Source: JBGSIC01 sp041751875 | Lineage (GTDB): Bacteria; Bdellovibrionota; FAC87; UBA2466; JACKAF01 | NCBI GenBank assembly: GCA_041751875.1 | Contig: JBGSIC010000018.1 | Coordinates: forward strand, 62,001-126,000 | Length of the DNA: 64,000 bases | Direction of reading: 5' to 3' | Translations under genes and position numbers: made by a program | The notes under the pieces: generated by a model | Seen by the model: the letters and a program-made list of their open reading frames with translations, nothing else | Databases searched by the model: none | What the model was told of the DNA's origin: nothing | Part shown: positions 23,965 through 32,462 of the stretch, one piece after another | How positions within the stretch are numbered: position 1 is the first letter of the stretch | Layout: each line of letters opens with the position of its first letter

Positions 23965-24666
23965 ATGCAGCGACTGTTCGTGTGGCTTTGTTTTCTATTG
24001 GGATTGGTGTGGACGTTGATTATTTCAGCGGTTTCCGTGCCTATCATGTTGGTCAGCGAGAAAACAGGTCACCGTTGTTTCCGCCTTTTTGGAAGGGTGT
24101 GGTGCCTCCTACTTGGGGTAAAGATCAAGTTTGAAGGAGAAGAGAAGCTGCGTCACGCCGGCCCCATGGTGTTGACTCCCAATCATGCCAGTATCTTCGA
24201 CATCTTTGTGGCGGCCGTCTTGCCCGTCGACTTTAAGTGGATTTTAAAGCGCGAACTGATGTGGATTCCCTTTTTAGGGTGGTCTATTTGGGCGATGAAA
24301 AACTACAGCGTCCGTAGGGATGGATCGGGCAAGGACTTACGCGCGATGAAAGACGTAGAAAAAGGACTCAGAGCGGGCAAATCAGTTTTGATGTTCCCCG
24401 AGGGCACTCGGACGCGCACAGGTGAGCTGCTCCCCTTTAAGAAAGGGGCTTTTAGGGTGGCGGAAAACGCTGGGGTTCCGCTTTGCCCGATGGTTTTTGT
24501 AGGAACGTACGAAATCTCGCCTCCGGGCCAAGTTCCCAGCCGATGGGGGCATGATGTCACAGTCCGTGTGGGGACCCCCTTTACGGTGTCGGAAGTGGGA
24601 GGTTCGATTGCTGCCAACCAAGAGCTTCGTCGGCAGTTAACAGGCCTTCTTTCAGCTGGAAAGTGA
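23965..24666 (+). CDS. plsC: 1-acyl-glycerol-3-phosphate acyltransferase (PlsC-like)
   Basis: A 233-residue membrane enzyme that adds the second acyl chain to lysophosphatidate. The NHxxxxD motif is NHASIFD, the third motif is FPEGTRTRTGEL and the last is PMVFVG. An N-terminal hydrophobic helix (about 5-27) anchors it. Length is typical of PlsC. ATG 23965 is used. It is 57 nt upstream of secA on the same strand. A second, different acyltransferase lies at 58994, where context suggests ornithine lipids. Confidence 0.88.
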   Translation: MQRLFVWLCFLLGLVWTLIISAVSVPIMLVSEKTGHRCFRLFGRVWCLLLGVKIKFEGEEKLRHAGPMVLTPNHASIFDIFVAAVLPVDFKWILKRELMWIPFLGWSIWAMKNYSVRRDGSGKDLRAMKDVEKGLRAGKSVLMFPEGTRTRTGELLPFKKGAFRVAENAGVPLCPMVFVGTYEISPPGQVPSRWGHDVTVRVGTPFTVSEVGGSIAANQELRRQLTGLLSAGK

Positions 24667-24708
24667 TATGAAATTAATGGCTTGCCGGGGGACTGCTCCC
24701 GCATCTAT

Positions 24709-24716
24709 GTTATGAT
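24709..24716 (+). promoter_or_regulatory. Possible extended -10 element just before secA
   Basis: An extended -10 (TGT-TATGAT) ends 6 nt before the secA ATG, and no Shine-Dalgarno sequence is visible there. If used, secA mRNA would be leaderless or nearly so. This is only a pattern match. The gene could equally be read from upstream. Confidence 0.25.
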
Positions 24717-24722
24717 CCGAAC

Positions 24723-27245
24723 ATGATCCAGACTCTCGCTAAAAAAGTTTTTGGCAGCGCCAATGAGCGCTACGTAAAGCGCCTGCGTCCCTTGCTTGAA
24801 CAGATCGCAGGCTATGAAAGCCAACTGCAAACCCTTTCCTCGGAGCAACTCGCCGCAAAAACGGTGAGCTTTCGTGAAAAGTTGCAGAGTGGTGCTACGC
24901 TCAACGATATTTTGCCTGAGGCATTTGCGGTAGTACGTGAAACCTCTCAACGCGTTCTGGGAATGCGTCATTTCGACGTTCAGCTTATTGGCGGGATTGT
25001 GCTTCACGAAGGCAAAGTTGCCGAAATGAAGACCGGTGAAGGCAAGACTCTCATGGCCACCCTCCCGGTTTACCTCAACGCGCTCGCCGGGCTCGGTGTG
25101 CACGTGGTCACCGTCAACGATTATCTCGCTAAACGTGACAGCGAATGGATGGGCCAGGTTTATCAGGCTCTGGGTTTGACGGTCGGTTGCATTGTTCATG
25201 GCCTTAACGATCGGCAGCGCCGTGAGAGTTATGCGGCTGACGTTACCTATGGCACGAATAACGAATTTGGTTTTGATTATCTGCGCGACAACATGAAGTT
25301 TCGCTTGGAAGACTACGTCCAGCGCGAACTCAACTACTGCATTGTCGATGAAGTGGATTCCATTTTAATTGATGAGGCGCGCACGCCCTTGATCATTAGT
25401 GGGCCTACGGAAGATTCCACCGACAAGTACTACATCATCAACGCGATTTTACCGGGCCTGAAGAAAGAAGAAGATTTTACGATTGAAGAGAAGTCGCGAA
25501 CAAGCGCTCTGACCGAAGCGGGTGTCGGCAAAGTGGAAAAAGCCCTTCGCGTGGATAACTTGTACGCGCCGGAAAATATTGAGTTAGTTCATCACGTTCA
25601 CCAAGCCTTAAAGGCCCATGCCATTTTCAAGCGCGATGTGGATTACGTAGTGAAAGATGGCCAGGTAATCATCGTTGATGAATTTACCGGTCGTCTTATG
25701 CCGGGCCGTCGCTATAGTGATGGACTCCACCAGGCGCTCGAAGCCAAAGAGAACGTCAAAATTGAGAACGAGAACCAGACACTCGCAACGATAACGTTCC
25801 AGAACTATTTTCGCATGTACAAAAAGTTGTCTGGCATGACGGGTACCGCCGATACCGAAGCGGCTGAATTCCAGAAAATTTACAATCTAGAAGTGATGGT
25901 GATTCCCACCAACCGGCCCATGGTGCGCCAAGATCATGCGGATGTGGTGTACAAGAACGAAGCAGCGAAGTTGCGTGCCATAGCCAAAGAAATTCAGGAA
26001 ATGCAGCAAAAAGGGCAACCGGTTTTGGTTGGTACCACTTCCATCGAGAAGTCTGAACGCTTAAGTGAAGTGCTGAAACGCACGGGCGTGCAGCACCACG
26101 TACTAAACGCGAAGCAACATGAGCGCGAAGCAGAAATTGTCGCGAACGCGGGACAGAAGGGCTCGGTAACGATTGCCACTGCGATGGCTGGTCGCGGAAC
26201 GGACATTGTGCTTGGCGAGGGCGTGGCTCAGATGGGCGGCCTACATATTATCGGAAACGAACGACACGAATCGCGACGCATCGATAATCAGTTCCGAGGG
26301 CGATCGGGTCGTCAGGGAGACCCTGGCTCCAGCCGTTTTTACCTCTCATTGGAAGATGACCTTTTGCGTATTTTCCAGGGTGAAAAAATTAAAGGTTACA
26401 TGGAACGCTTCAATATGGAGGAGGACGTCCCCATTGAGTCGAAGCTGATTTCACGCGCGATTGAAAACGCGCAAAAGAAAGTAGAATCTCACAACTTCGA
26501 TATTCGTAAGCATCTCCTCGAATATGACGATGTGCTCAATAAGCAGCGTGAGGTCGTATACGAGCTGCGAAAACTTATTCTTTCGGGACAAAACACACGC
26601 GCGCTTATTTTGGACATTATTCGGGAGCAGGTAGATGGCGTGGTCGGAACCTTCGCTTCTACGAAGCTCAAAGCGGAGTGGGATCTTAAGGGACTTACCG
26701 AGACACTGCAGTTTTTGTTCGACAATGATCTGGGACTTGCTGCCGGAGCGCCGGACCAAGTAGAAAACTCGGATCAATTTGCGGATTGGATCTACGAGCA
26801 AGGAGTCAAAGCGTACGAAGCGCGAGAGCAGTCGATGACTCCCGACGTGATGCGCCAGCTCGAAGAGTGGGTTTATTTGGGTACGATTGACCAGTTGTGG
26901 AAGGATCACCTTCTCAACATGGATCACCTCAAAGAAGGCGTGGGGCTTCGGGGCTACGGGCAAAAAGATCCTTTGGTCGAATACAAGAAAGAGGGGTTTG
27001 AGCTCTTTAAGCTGATGGACGAGCAGGTTAAAACTGACGTCCTTAGCAAACTGTTCCGTGTTCAGGTGAATCGGCAAGAACAGGTGGAAGACCTGCAGCC
27101 CAAAGAACAAAAAATGACCCTTTCTCGTGGCGAAGCTGCGGGTAGCGCTGAGGCGCCAACCCGTCGACAGGATGAAAAAGTGGGTCGCAATGATCCGTGT
27201 CCGTGCGGTAGCGGCAAAAAATTTAAAAAGTGTCACGGGGCCTAA
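24723..27245 (+). CDS. secA: Protein translocase ATPase SecA
   Basis: An 840-residue motor ATPase that drives preproteins through SecYEG. The Walker A is MKTGEGKTLMA (T104-T109 region), the Walker B is DEVDSILIDEAR, the preprotein cross-linking domain contains ITFQNYFRMYKKLSGMTGT, and the second NBD has TTSIEKSE and MAGRGTDI. The C-terminal zinc site is NDPCPCGSGKKFKKCHG, which binds SecB and lipid. Length is as expected. It overlaps the ends of the neighbouring frames only slightly. Upstream is the PlsC-like gene; downstream is a zinc-ribbon protein at 2 nt. Confidence 0.98.
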   Translation: MIQTLAKKVFGSANERYVKRLRPLLEQIAGYESQLQTLSSEQLAAKTVSFREKLQSGATLNDILPEAFAVVRETSQRVLGMRHFDVQLIGGIVLHEGKVAEMKTGEGKTLMATLPVYLNALAGLGVHVVTVNDYLAKRDSEWMGQVYQALGLTVGCIVHGLNDRQRRESYAADVTYGTNNEFGFDYLRDNMKFRLEDYVQRELNYCIVDEVDSILIDEARTPLIISGPTEDSTDKYYIINAILPGLKKEEDFTIEEKSRTSALTEAGVGKVEKALRVDNLYAPENIELVHHVHQALKAHAIFKRDVDYVVKDGQVIIVDEFTGRLMPGRRYSDGLHQALEAKENVKIENENQTLATITFQNYFRMYKKLSGMTGTADTEAAEFQKIYNLEVMVIPTNRPMVRQDHADVVYKNEAAKLRAIAKEIQEMQQKGQPVLVGTTSIEKSERLSEVLKRTGVQHHVLNAKQHEREAEIVANAGQKGSVTIATAMAGRGTDIVLGEGVAQMGGLHIIGNERHESRRIDNQFRGRSGRQGDPGSSRFYLSLEDDLLRIFQGEKIKGYMERFNMEEDVPIESKLISRAIENAQKKVESHNFDIRKHLLEYDDVLNKQREVVYELRKLILSGQNTRALILDIIREQVDGVVGTFASTKLKAEWDLKGLTETLQFLFDNDLGLAAGAPDQVENSDQFADWIYEQGVKAYEAREQSMTPDVMRQLEEWVYLGTIDQLWKDHLLNMDHLKEGVGLRGYGQKDPLVEYKKEGFELFKLMDEQVKTDVLSKLFRVQVNRQEQVEDLQPKEQKMTLSRGEAAGSAEAPTRRQDEKVGRNDPCPCGSGKKFKKCHGA

Positions 27246-27247
27246 CA

Positions 27248-27988
27248 GTGGATTCCATTTGCCCTAAATGCCTCAGCCAGTTGCAACACGAAGAAGGCAT
27301 GAGCAATGTCACGTGTCAGGTCTGCGGGACGCAGTATGATCCGCGAGAGGAAACAGGTGATCTGCCTCCGTTGGATATGGCTTTCACCCGAGAAGAGAGC
27401 AGCGAGGAAGTTTCGCACGCGGCAGGCCTTCGCACCCCTCTGAACGAACTCCCCACCAATGAGGGCGATAGCGGCGATTTTGAGGAAGTAAAGCTACCTG
27501 CCATTGATAACGCGATGGACGAGATGGAGAGCGAGAACCTGCCTCCCGTAGATGAACTCGACCCGTTTAGTCAGGGCGACAAGGCTAAAGATTTTCAACA
27601 GAGCGAATCGGTGTTCGAAGAACTTCGTAATTTTGGCGAATCTCTCCAAGAAGACGAAGAGGATATTGAGAAAACCAATCCGACGCAGGGGTCAGCAAAG
27701 TTGCCCCAATCCCCTGCTGCACCGAAGGCAAGTGGTGGCGGACTCGCGATGACATCGGCCCCTGTTCTCCAGGGGTTTAAGATTGGCCATTATTTCACAC
27801 CCGTTTCCCTTTCAGCCGCGGTGAAAAGGGATGCCGAAGAACCTCTCAAAGAGGCGTTTGGTAAATTCAATCAGAAAGTCTCAGAAACGGGCGCAAACGC
27901 CGTGGTCGATCTCAAATGGAATTTATCGGGAGACGGCTCCAAGGTTTTGATTTGCGGAACGCCCGTGAAATGCGTTAAGGAGAGCTAG
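27248..27988 (+). CDS. Zinc-ribbon protein with YbjQ-like C-terminal domain
   Basis: About 246 residues from GTG 27248, the first codon giving MDSICPKC; a GTG at 27230 would overlap secA by 15 nt. The N-terminus has two CxxC pairs (CPKC, CQVCG), a zinc ribbon like those that end or begin MJ0042-type proteins. An acidic disordered stretch follows (about 40-165). The last 75 residues (FKIGHYFTPVSLSAAV..., GANAVVDLKW) resemble YbjQ/UPF0145 domains, which may bind metal. The protein is probably cytoplasmic and cotranscribed with secA. Function is unknown. Confidence 0.7.
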   Translation: MDSICPKCLSQLQHEEGMSNVTCQVCGTQYDPREETGDLPPLDMAFTREESSEEVSHAAGLRTPLNELPTNEGDSGDFEEVKLPAIDNAMDEMESENLPPVDELDPFSQGDKAKDFQQSESVFEELRNFGESLQEDEEDIEKTNPTQGSAKLPQSPAAPKASGGGLAMTSAPVLQGFKIGHYFTPVSLSAAVKRDAEEPLKEAFGKFNQKVSETGANAVVDLKWNLSGDGSKVLICGTPVKCVKES

Positions 27989-28008
27989 GCCAGGTGCCTG
28001 CTGTCTGA

Positions 28009-28086
28009 AAAAGTGCCAGGTCACTTTCCGTACTTCGTCCGGAAAGTGCACAGGCACCTTTTCCGAAACGGCTGGCACCTTTTCCC
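28009..28086 (+). repeat. REP-like palindromic repeat, copy 1
   Basis: The core reads GTGCCAGGTCACTTTCCG, then the loop TACTTCGTCC, then GGAAAGTGCACAGGCACCTT. The inner stem CACTTTCC/GGAAAGTG and the outer arms (GTGCC, GGCAC) make a compound hairpin. A second half-unit GGCTGGCACCTTTTCC ends the repeat. The same structure, inverted, occurs at 31669-31742, and a short piece at 11584. An extra AGGTGCCTG element precedes it at 27992. The repeat covers the 5' side of the next gene. Confidence 0.8.
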
Positions 28087-28152
28087 AAAGGTGTAGCTCT
28101 GAAACCACGCACCCCCGATCTCCGTCCTCTTACTTCCCGAGCGCTTACCAGT

Positions 28153-28614
28153 GTGATGGATACCCTACGTGCCGAGTTTCCCGGCACTCATGTGCTCGAC
28201 CTTTACAGCGGAAAAGGCCGATTTGGTTTCGGGGCGCTTGAGGAGGGAGCCAAGCGTGTTAGCTTCGTGGAAAAAAGTCCCAACGAGGCAGAAACACTAA
28301 AAAAGGAAGGGAAGAAATGGGCTGAAGGGTGCCGTGTGTTTTCAAACGATGTGTTTGCGTACCTTCACCGCGCGAAGGAAGAAAACTCTGTTTTCGATAT
28401 TGTATTTGCCGATCCGCCGTTCCGCTTGTGGGAAGGTAAGTATTCGGAAGAATTGGTGAATGCGGTTCTGCCGGTGCTAAAGAAGCCGGCAATTTTTCTT
28501 GTGAGACACCCTAAGAAGGTGGTAGTTTCCTTTGCGATTCCGGCCTTGGAGGAGTGGAAAACTTCGATTTTTGGGGACTCCAAGCTGATTTATTTTTCCC
28601 ATGTAGGTGGTTAG
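28153..28614 (+). CDS. rsmD: 16S rRNA (guanine(966)-N2)-methyltransferase RsmD-like protein
   Basis: A 153-residue frame from ATG 28153. Motif I is VLDLYSGKGRFGFGALEEG and motif IV is FADPPF, the hallmark of RsmD, which methylates G966 of 16S rRNA. The family's N-terminal block (GRKL...TRPT...) is missing from this frame, but it is readable in the same frame upstream from about 28099 (LKPRTPDLRPLTSRALTSV). No ATG, GTG or TTG is available there. CTG 28099, preceded by AAAGGTG, would give 171 residues. ATG 28153 is given as the first canonical start. The gene is coupled to coaD by a 1-nt overlap. The repeat upstream has probably rearranged its 5' end. Confidence 0.8.
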   Translation: MMDTLRAEFPGTHVLDLYSGKGRFGFGALEEGAKRVSFVEKSPNEAETLKKEGKKWAEGCRVFSNDVFAYLHRAKEENSVFDIVFADPPFRLWEGKYSEELVNAVLPVLKKPAIFLVRHPKKVVVSFAIPALEEWKTSIFGDSKLIYFSHVGG

Positions 28615-29093
28615 TGTCTCGCGTTGCGGTTTATCCAGGAACTTTTGATCCCATCACAAACGGTCACGTTGATCTCGTAAACCGGGCTCTGACCGTTTTT
28701 GATAAAGTCATCATTCTCGTCGCGCATTCTGGCAAAAAGACACCCCTCTTTGACCCCAAAACCCGTATGGAGCTCATTCGAGAGTGCTTTCCCGGCAACG
28801 GTCGTATCGAGGTCGATCAATACGAAGGACTTTTGGTCGACTACGCCAAGAAAAAAAATATTCTTACTGTGTTACGCGGGCTTCGTGCCGTTTCAGATTT
28901 TGAGTACGAATTTCAAATGTCGACGATCAATCGGCGCATGTACCCACAGATGCAAACCTTTCTTCTTATGGCATCGGAGAATTATTTTTTCGTCAATTCT
29001 ACCTTGGTGAAGGAAGTTCTTTCTCACGGAGGGGATATTTCGGAAATGGTTCCCGCACACGTGAATCAGAAACTGAAGGAAAAATTATGTTGA
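28614..29093 (+). CDS. coaD: Phosphopantetheine adenylyltransferase
   Basis: A 159-residue enzyme that makes dephospho-CoA from 4'-phosphopantetheine and ATP. The nucleotidyltransferase motif is GTFDPITNGHVDL near the N-terminus (the (T/H)xGH site), and RGLRAVSDFEYEFQM and YFFVNSTLVKEV are conserved CoaD blocks. The start is GTG 28614, overlapping the rsmD stop (TAGTG). Longer versions read into rsmD. The rsmD-coaD order is common in bacteria. Its end overlaps the aminotransferase start by 7 nt. Confidence 0.95.
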   Translation: MSRVAVYPGTFDPITNGHVDLVNRALTVFDKVIILVAHSGKKTPLFDPKTRMELIRECFPGNGRIEVDQYEGLLVDYAKKKNILTVLRGLRAVSDFEYEFQMSTINRRMYPQMQTFLLMASENYFFVNSTLVKEVLSHGGDISEMVPAHVNQKLKEKLC

Positions 29094-30268
29094 AGTATTC
29101 GAATCGGACTCAGTCGCTTAAGCCGAGTTCGACCATGGAAATTACGGCGAAAGCGGCGCAGCTTCGCGCTGAGGGCGTCGACGTGATTAGCCTTGCGGCG
29201 GGAGAACCTGACTTTAATACGCCAGTTGAAATTCAGCAGGCCGCAACGGAAGCCATGGCGAAGGGCATTACGCGCTATACGCCGGCGGCGGGTTTCTTAG
29301 CCTTGAGGGAAGCGATCGCCCAGAAGGTAAGTGAAGAAAATAATTTCCCCGTAAAGCCCACGGAAGTGGTGGTGACTTCGGGTGCGAAGTACGCCCTTTA
29401 CCTGGCGTTGCAGTGTTTGGTGGAAGAGGGAGAATGCGTGCTGGTTCCGACCCCGGCATGGGTGAGCTATCAAGCCATGATTGAGCTCGCCGGCGCCTCG
29501 ATTGTGCCCTTGCCCCTATTTGAGGAAGACGGATTTCGGGCCAATGTGGATCGTTGGAAAGGGATGGCCATCCCCAAGAATGCGCGCGGGATCATTCTCA
29601 ACTCTCCCAACAACCCCACCGGTGTGGTGTACAACAAAGAAGACCTGGTGAAGATCGTCAGCTGGGCGCTGCAGCGAGATTTGTGGGTGATGAGTGACGA
29701 GGTATACGAGAAAATTTTGTTCGACGGAGTCACTCACACTAGCGTGGCATCTCTCGGACCGGAAGTGAAAGATCACACCATCACCATCAGCAGCGTTTCC
29801 AAAACTTACGCCATGACGGGGTGGCGTGTGGGCTGGGCCATTGCGCAGACCCCTCTGGCGCAAAAAATGGCCGCGTTGCAGAGCCAGAGCACGAGCAACG
29901 TGACGAGCTTTGCCCAAATGGCGACCCTCGCCGCTTTTAATATGAAAAAAGAATCTGTCGACCAGATGCTTTCGGTTTTCGAAAAGCGCCGTGCCTACTG
30001 CGAGCAGCGACTAGACCGTTTATCCCAGTACATCAGCTATGTTCGTCCTCAGGGAGCCTTTTATTTCTTTCTCAACCTCTCGCGCTGGCTAGATGATCGC
30101 AAGATGTCGGACTTAGACTTCTGCAAGGTACTGCTCGACAAAGCCCATGTGGGGATGGTTCCCGGTACCGCGTTTGGTAAGGAAAAGTTCGCGCGCATGA
30201 GCTACGCGACTTCCGATGCTAATCTCGAGAAAGCCTTCGACCGTATTGAAAAGTTTCTTAAAGCCTAG
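29087..30268 (+). CDS. Aspartate-type aminotransferase (class I PLP)
   Basis: A 393-residue fold-type I aminotransferase. The N-terminal SNRTQSLKPSSTMEITAKAA and SLAAGEPDFNTP are typical of AspC/AspB subgroup Ibeta. The PLP lysine is K239 in SSVSKTYAMTGWRVGWA, and NSPNNPTG and SDEVYE are present. It should transaminate aspartate and 2-oxoglutarate or related substrates in the cytoplasm. It starts inside the end of coaD (7 nt), so rsmD-coaD-aspC form one operon. Confidence 0.93.
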   Translation: MLKYSNRTQSLKPSSTMEITAKAAQLRAEGVDVISLAAGEPDFNTPVEIQQAATEAMAKGITRYTPAAGFLALREAIAQKVSEENNFPVKPTEVVVTSGAKYALYLALQCLVEEGECVLVPTPAWVSYQAMIELAGASIVPLPLFEEDGFRANVDRWKGMAIPKNARGIILNSPNNPTGVVYNKEDLVKIVSWALQRDLWVMSDEVYEKILFDGVTHTSVASLGPEVKDHTITISSVSKTYAMTGWRVGWAIAQTPLAQKMAALQSQSTSNVTSFAQMATLAAFNMKKESVDQMLSVFEKRRAYCEQRLDRLSQYISYVRPQGAFYFFLNLSRWLDDRKMSDLDFCKVLLDKAHVGMVPGTAFGKEKFARMSYATSDANLEKAFDRIEKFLKA

Positions 30269-30282
30269 GCCCTAAACCTGTT

Positions 30283-31644
30283 TTAGAACGCGTTGCCGAA
30301 TTCCACGTTGAATGTGGTGCCTTCTCGCGAAAGACCAAAGTCGGCGCGCAAGACCATTCGGTAGTTCCAAATGGAACGAAGCCCCAGCCCCACCGCTCCA
30401 TGAAAGGGGCCGAACGTGACAGGTTGGTTTTTGTTCCACACGCGGGCAATATCTAGAAACGGAACAAACCCCACTGTGACTCTTTGGCGTTTGAAATAAA
30501 AAGTAATCGGATCCCAACGCATTTCAACACTCGTCGCAAACTTGATATCGCCGATATATTGGTTTTCATAAACACCGCGCAAAAAGCGCGAAAAGCCAAA
30601 GCCTTGCGAAGGGTCTTGACCCCCGGTAGACCCGAGTTCGTAAAAGGGCGTATTGCCTACCATGGCTTCGAAAAAAGTTCGGTGCGCCAAGGTAAGAGTG
30701 CGATCCAAAGGCCAGTACTTACGAAACGTATAGGTTCCACGAAAGAAATTGTAGTCGCTGCCAATGACGTTGTTGTAAATCGTCAAGTAAAGCTCGTGTG
30801 ACGTTCCCCGCGCCGGGTAAGGCTCGAAATCGGTGGTGTCATTGATGATGGCAACGCCTAGGTAATTGGTGCGCCCACCCGCGATCCCCACGGGTTTTTC
30901 GATGTCCATCAAACTTCCCGTCGGATAGCTAATCGTCGTAGTTGCCACACCAAAAACCGGTCCGATTGTCAGGTATTTTCCGAAGCGCTTTAAAACTTCC
31001 ACATCCAGACGCGGTTGCAGGCGGGTGTTGAGATAAATGGGATTTTCATTTTCCACCCAGTCATCGTTCACGTCAGTCGTGTTCGAAATACCAAAATAGC
31101 GGCGCATGATATCGCGGTTGAGACTGACGCGTCCTCTAATGCGAAACTGGCCATCGAAAGCGTGCGGTGAATCCACCAAAAGAAAGTGGCGCATTCGACC
31201 GCGATCGCTGGCGAGCACCTGCCCGGAGAGCTTAAGTTTGTGAGGATCCTGGCGGCGAATGTTGTAGAGAGAAACGTGCACACCGAGGTTACTACCCTGG
31301 TGTTTGGTAATAAAGAAAATGGGCAAACCTTGCACAGTCCAAGGATCACCCATGAGTTCAAATGATTTCTTTTTGATGAGTCGATCGAGACTCAATACCG
31401 CTTTTTCCCCCAGACTTGTGACGGCCGGGGGAGGCGTGACGGCCTCTAGTACCGTGTTGAGTGGGCTGCGCGTGGGCGGTTTCGCAACGGCTTTGTACTT
31501 TTGGGATGAGGCCGGTCGGCGAACAGGGGGTTGTTTTTTTAGGGCCTTTTTTTTGGCGGCTTCCCCCTGGGGACACACAGCCGCACACGCCAGAAAAAGG
31601 CAAAGCAATACAACGCGTCGCAACATGGCGGCCTGGATCTTCAC
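30283..31644 (-). CDS. Outer-membrane beta-barrel (bacterial surface antigen type)
   Basis: A 453-residue protein with a signal peptide (about 1-25, ending near AVCPQGEAA), a basic Lys/Pro linker, then alternating beta-rich segments to a C-terminal Phe (VEFGNAF), the outer-membrane sorting signal. The final third resembles the surface antigen (Omp85/BamA-like) barrel, with FGPFHGAVGLGLRSIWNY and VLRADFGLSREG. No POTRA repeats are seen, so it is not BamA itself but probably an orphan barrel of that superfamily. It is convergent with the aminotransferase. Confidence 0.75.
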   Translation of the reverse strand: MKIQAAMLRRVVLLCLFLACAAVCPQGEAAKKKALKKQPPVRRPASSQKYKAVAKPPTRSPLNTVLEAVTPPPAVTSLGEKAVLSLDRLIKKKSFELMGDPWTVQGLPIFFITKHQGSNLGVHVSLYNIRRQDPHKLKLSGQVLASDRGRMRHFLLVDSPHAFDGQFRIRGRVSLNRDIMRRYFGISNTTDVNDDWVENENPIYLNTRLQPRLDVEVLKRFGKYLTIGPVFGVATTTISYPTGSLMDIEKPVGIAGGRTNYLGVAIINDTTDFEPYPARGTSHELYLTIYNNVIGSDYNFFRGTYTFRKYWPLDRTLTLAHRTFFEAMVGNTPFYELGSTGGQDPSQGFGFSRFLRGVYENQYIGDIKFATSVEMRWDPITFYFKRQRVTVGFVPFLDIARVWNKNQPVTFGPFHGAVGLGLRSIWNYRMVLRADFGLSREGTTFNVEFGNAF

Positions 31645-31668
31645 GACCTGACATTGTCTTCGAAGCGA

Positions 31669-31742
31669 AGGTGCCTGTCTACTTTTGGAAGGTGTCTGTG
31701 CACTTTCGGGACGAAGTACCGAAAGTGACCTGACACCTTTCC
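31669..31742 (-). repeat. REP-like palindromic repeat, copy 2 (inverted)
   Basis: Read on the minus strand this is AAAGGTGTCAGGTCACTTTC, GGTACTTCGTCC, then GAAAGTGCACAGACACCTT, and an extra AGACAGGCACCTT half. It matches the repeat at 28.0 kb over its whole core with only a few differences, in the opposite orientation. The inner stem CACTTTCGG/CCGAAAGTG is perfect. It fills the gap between two outer-membrane protein genes, directly after the stop of the upstream one. Confidence 0.85.
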
Positions 31743-31746
31743 GGTC

Positions 31747-32382
31747 TTAGAACTGAAAGGTAAGCGCCAGCCCACCGAAGAATCCCGACAGATCAAAATC
31801 CGCGGCGCCCGCGAGGTAGGGAGCGCCACCATTGTTCAGTGCGCCCAGATTGGCGAAGCGGTAGCCTGCGTAGAAAGCAAAAGAATGAAGACTACTAAAA
31901 TGAATCCCCAGTTGGACGCGAGCGAAATACGCAAGCGGAGAGGTGACGGGAGAAAAAGTCCCCGTGGTGCTCTGAATTTCCGCATTGAGTGGATAATTTA
32001 GCCCCGCACTAAAGAGGAAATACATGCGGTCCCGTTCTTTAAGAAAACCAATTTCCCCCCCCACGGTTTGGTAGTTCAGCGTGTCTTCTTGAACGGGTCC
32101 TCCTGTCATAAAGACCCGTTTGGCGAGCCAGTGATCAAAATTTAAGGTAAGGAGCCAATTGCGATAAAGCAAAACTCCGATGCCTCCACCGACCACAAAG
32201 CCTTCGCTAAATTTTGTCGTGTACGTCGCTCCCGAATCGTTGTCCGCCGCCGACGAGGTGAGCGGGAACTCTCCCCGTAGCTGCACCACCCATTGGAAGT
32301 CCTTGGTCGGCTTCCTCCAACGGGCATGGGCCTCCCCGGGAACGAAAAGGAAAACCGCCATAATAAGGACAAAAAAGCGCAT
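31747..32382 (-). CDS. Small outer-membrane beta-barrel protein
   Basis: A 211-residue protein with a signal peptide (about 1-20, MRFFVLIMAVFLFVPGEAHA) and alternating hydrophobic strands, ending in LALTFQF, an outer-membrane signature with C-terminal Phe. Length and strand count suggest an eight-stranded OmpA/OmpW-like barrel. Its stop is 5 nt from the palindromic repeat. It is divergent from the next gene over 80 nt. Confidence 0.7.
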   Translation of the reverse strand: MRFFVLIMAVFLFVPGEAHARWRKPTKDFQWVVQLRGEFPLTSSAADNDSGATYTTKFSEGFVVGGGIGVLLYRNWLLTLNFDHWLAKRVFMTGGPVQEDTLNYQTVGGEIGFLKERDRMYFLFSAGLNYPLNAEIQSTTGTFSPVTSPLAYFARVQLGIHFSSLHSFAFYAGYRFANLGALNNGGAPYLAGAADFDLSGFFGGLALTFQF

Positions 32383-32462
32383 GTCCTTTCCTATCGGCAG
32401 AATTCGCTCTAAAGTAAAAGAGAAGCATTTAAAGGTGTTTACGCCATTTTGAGGGCCCCTAG

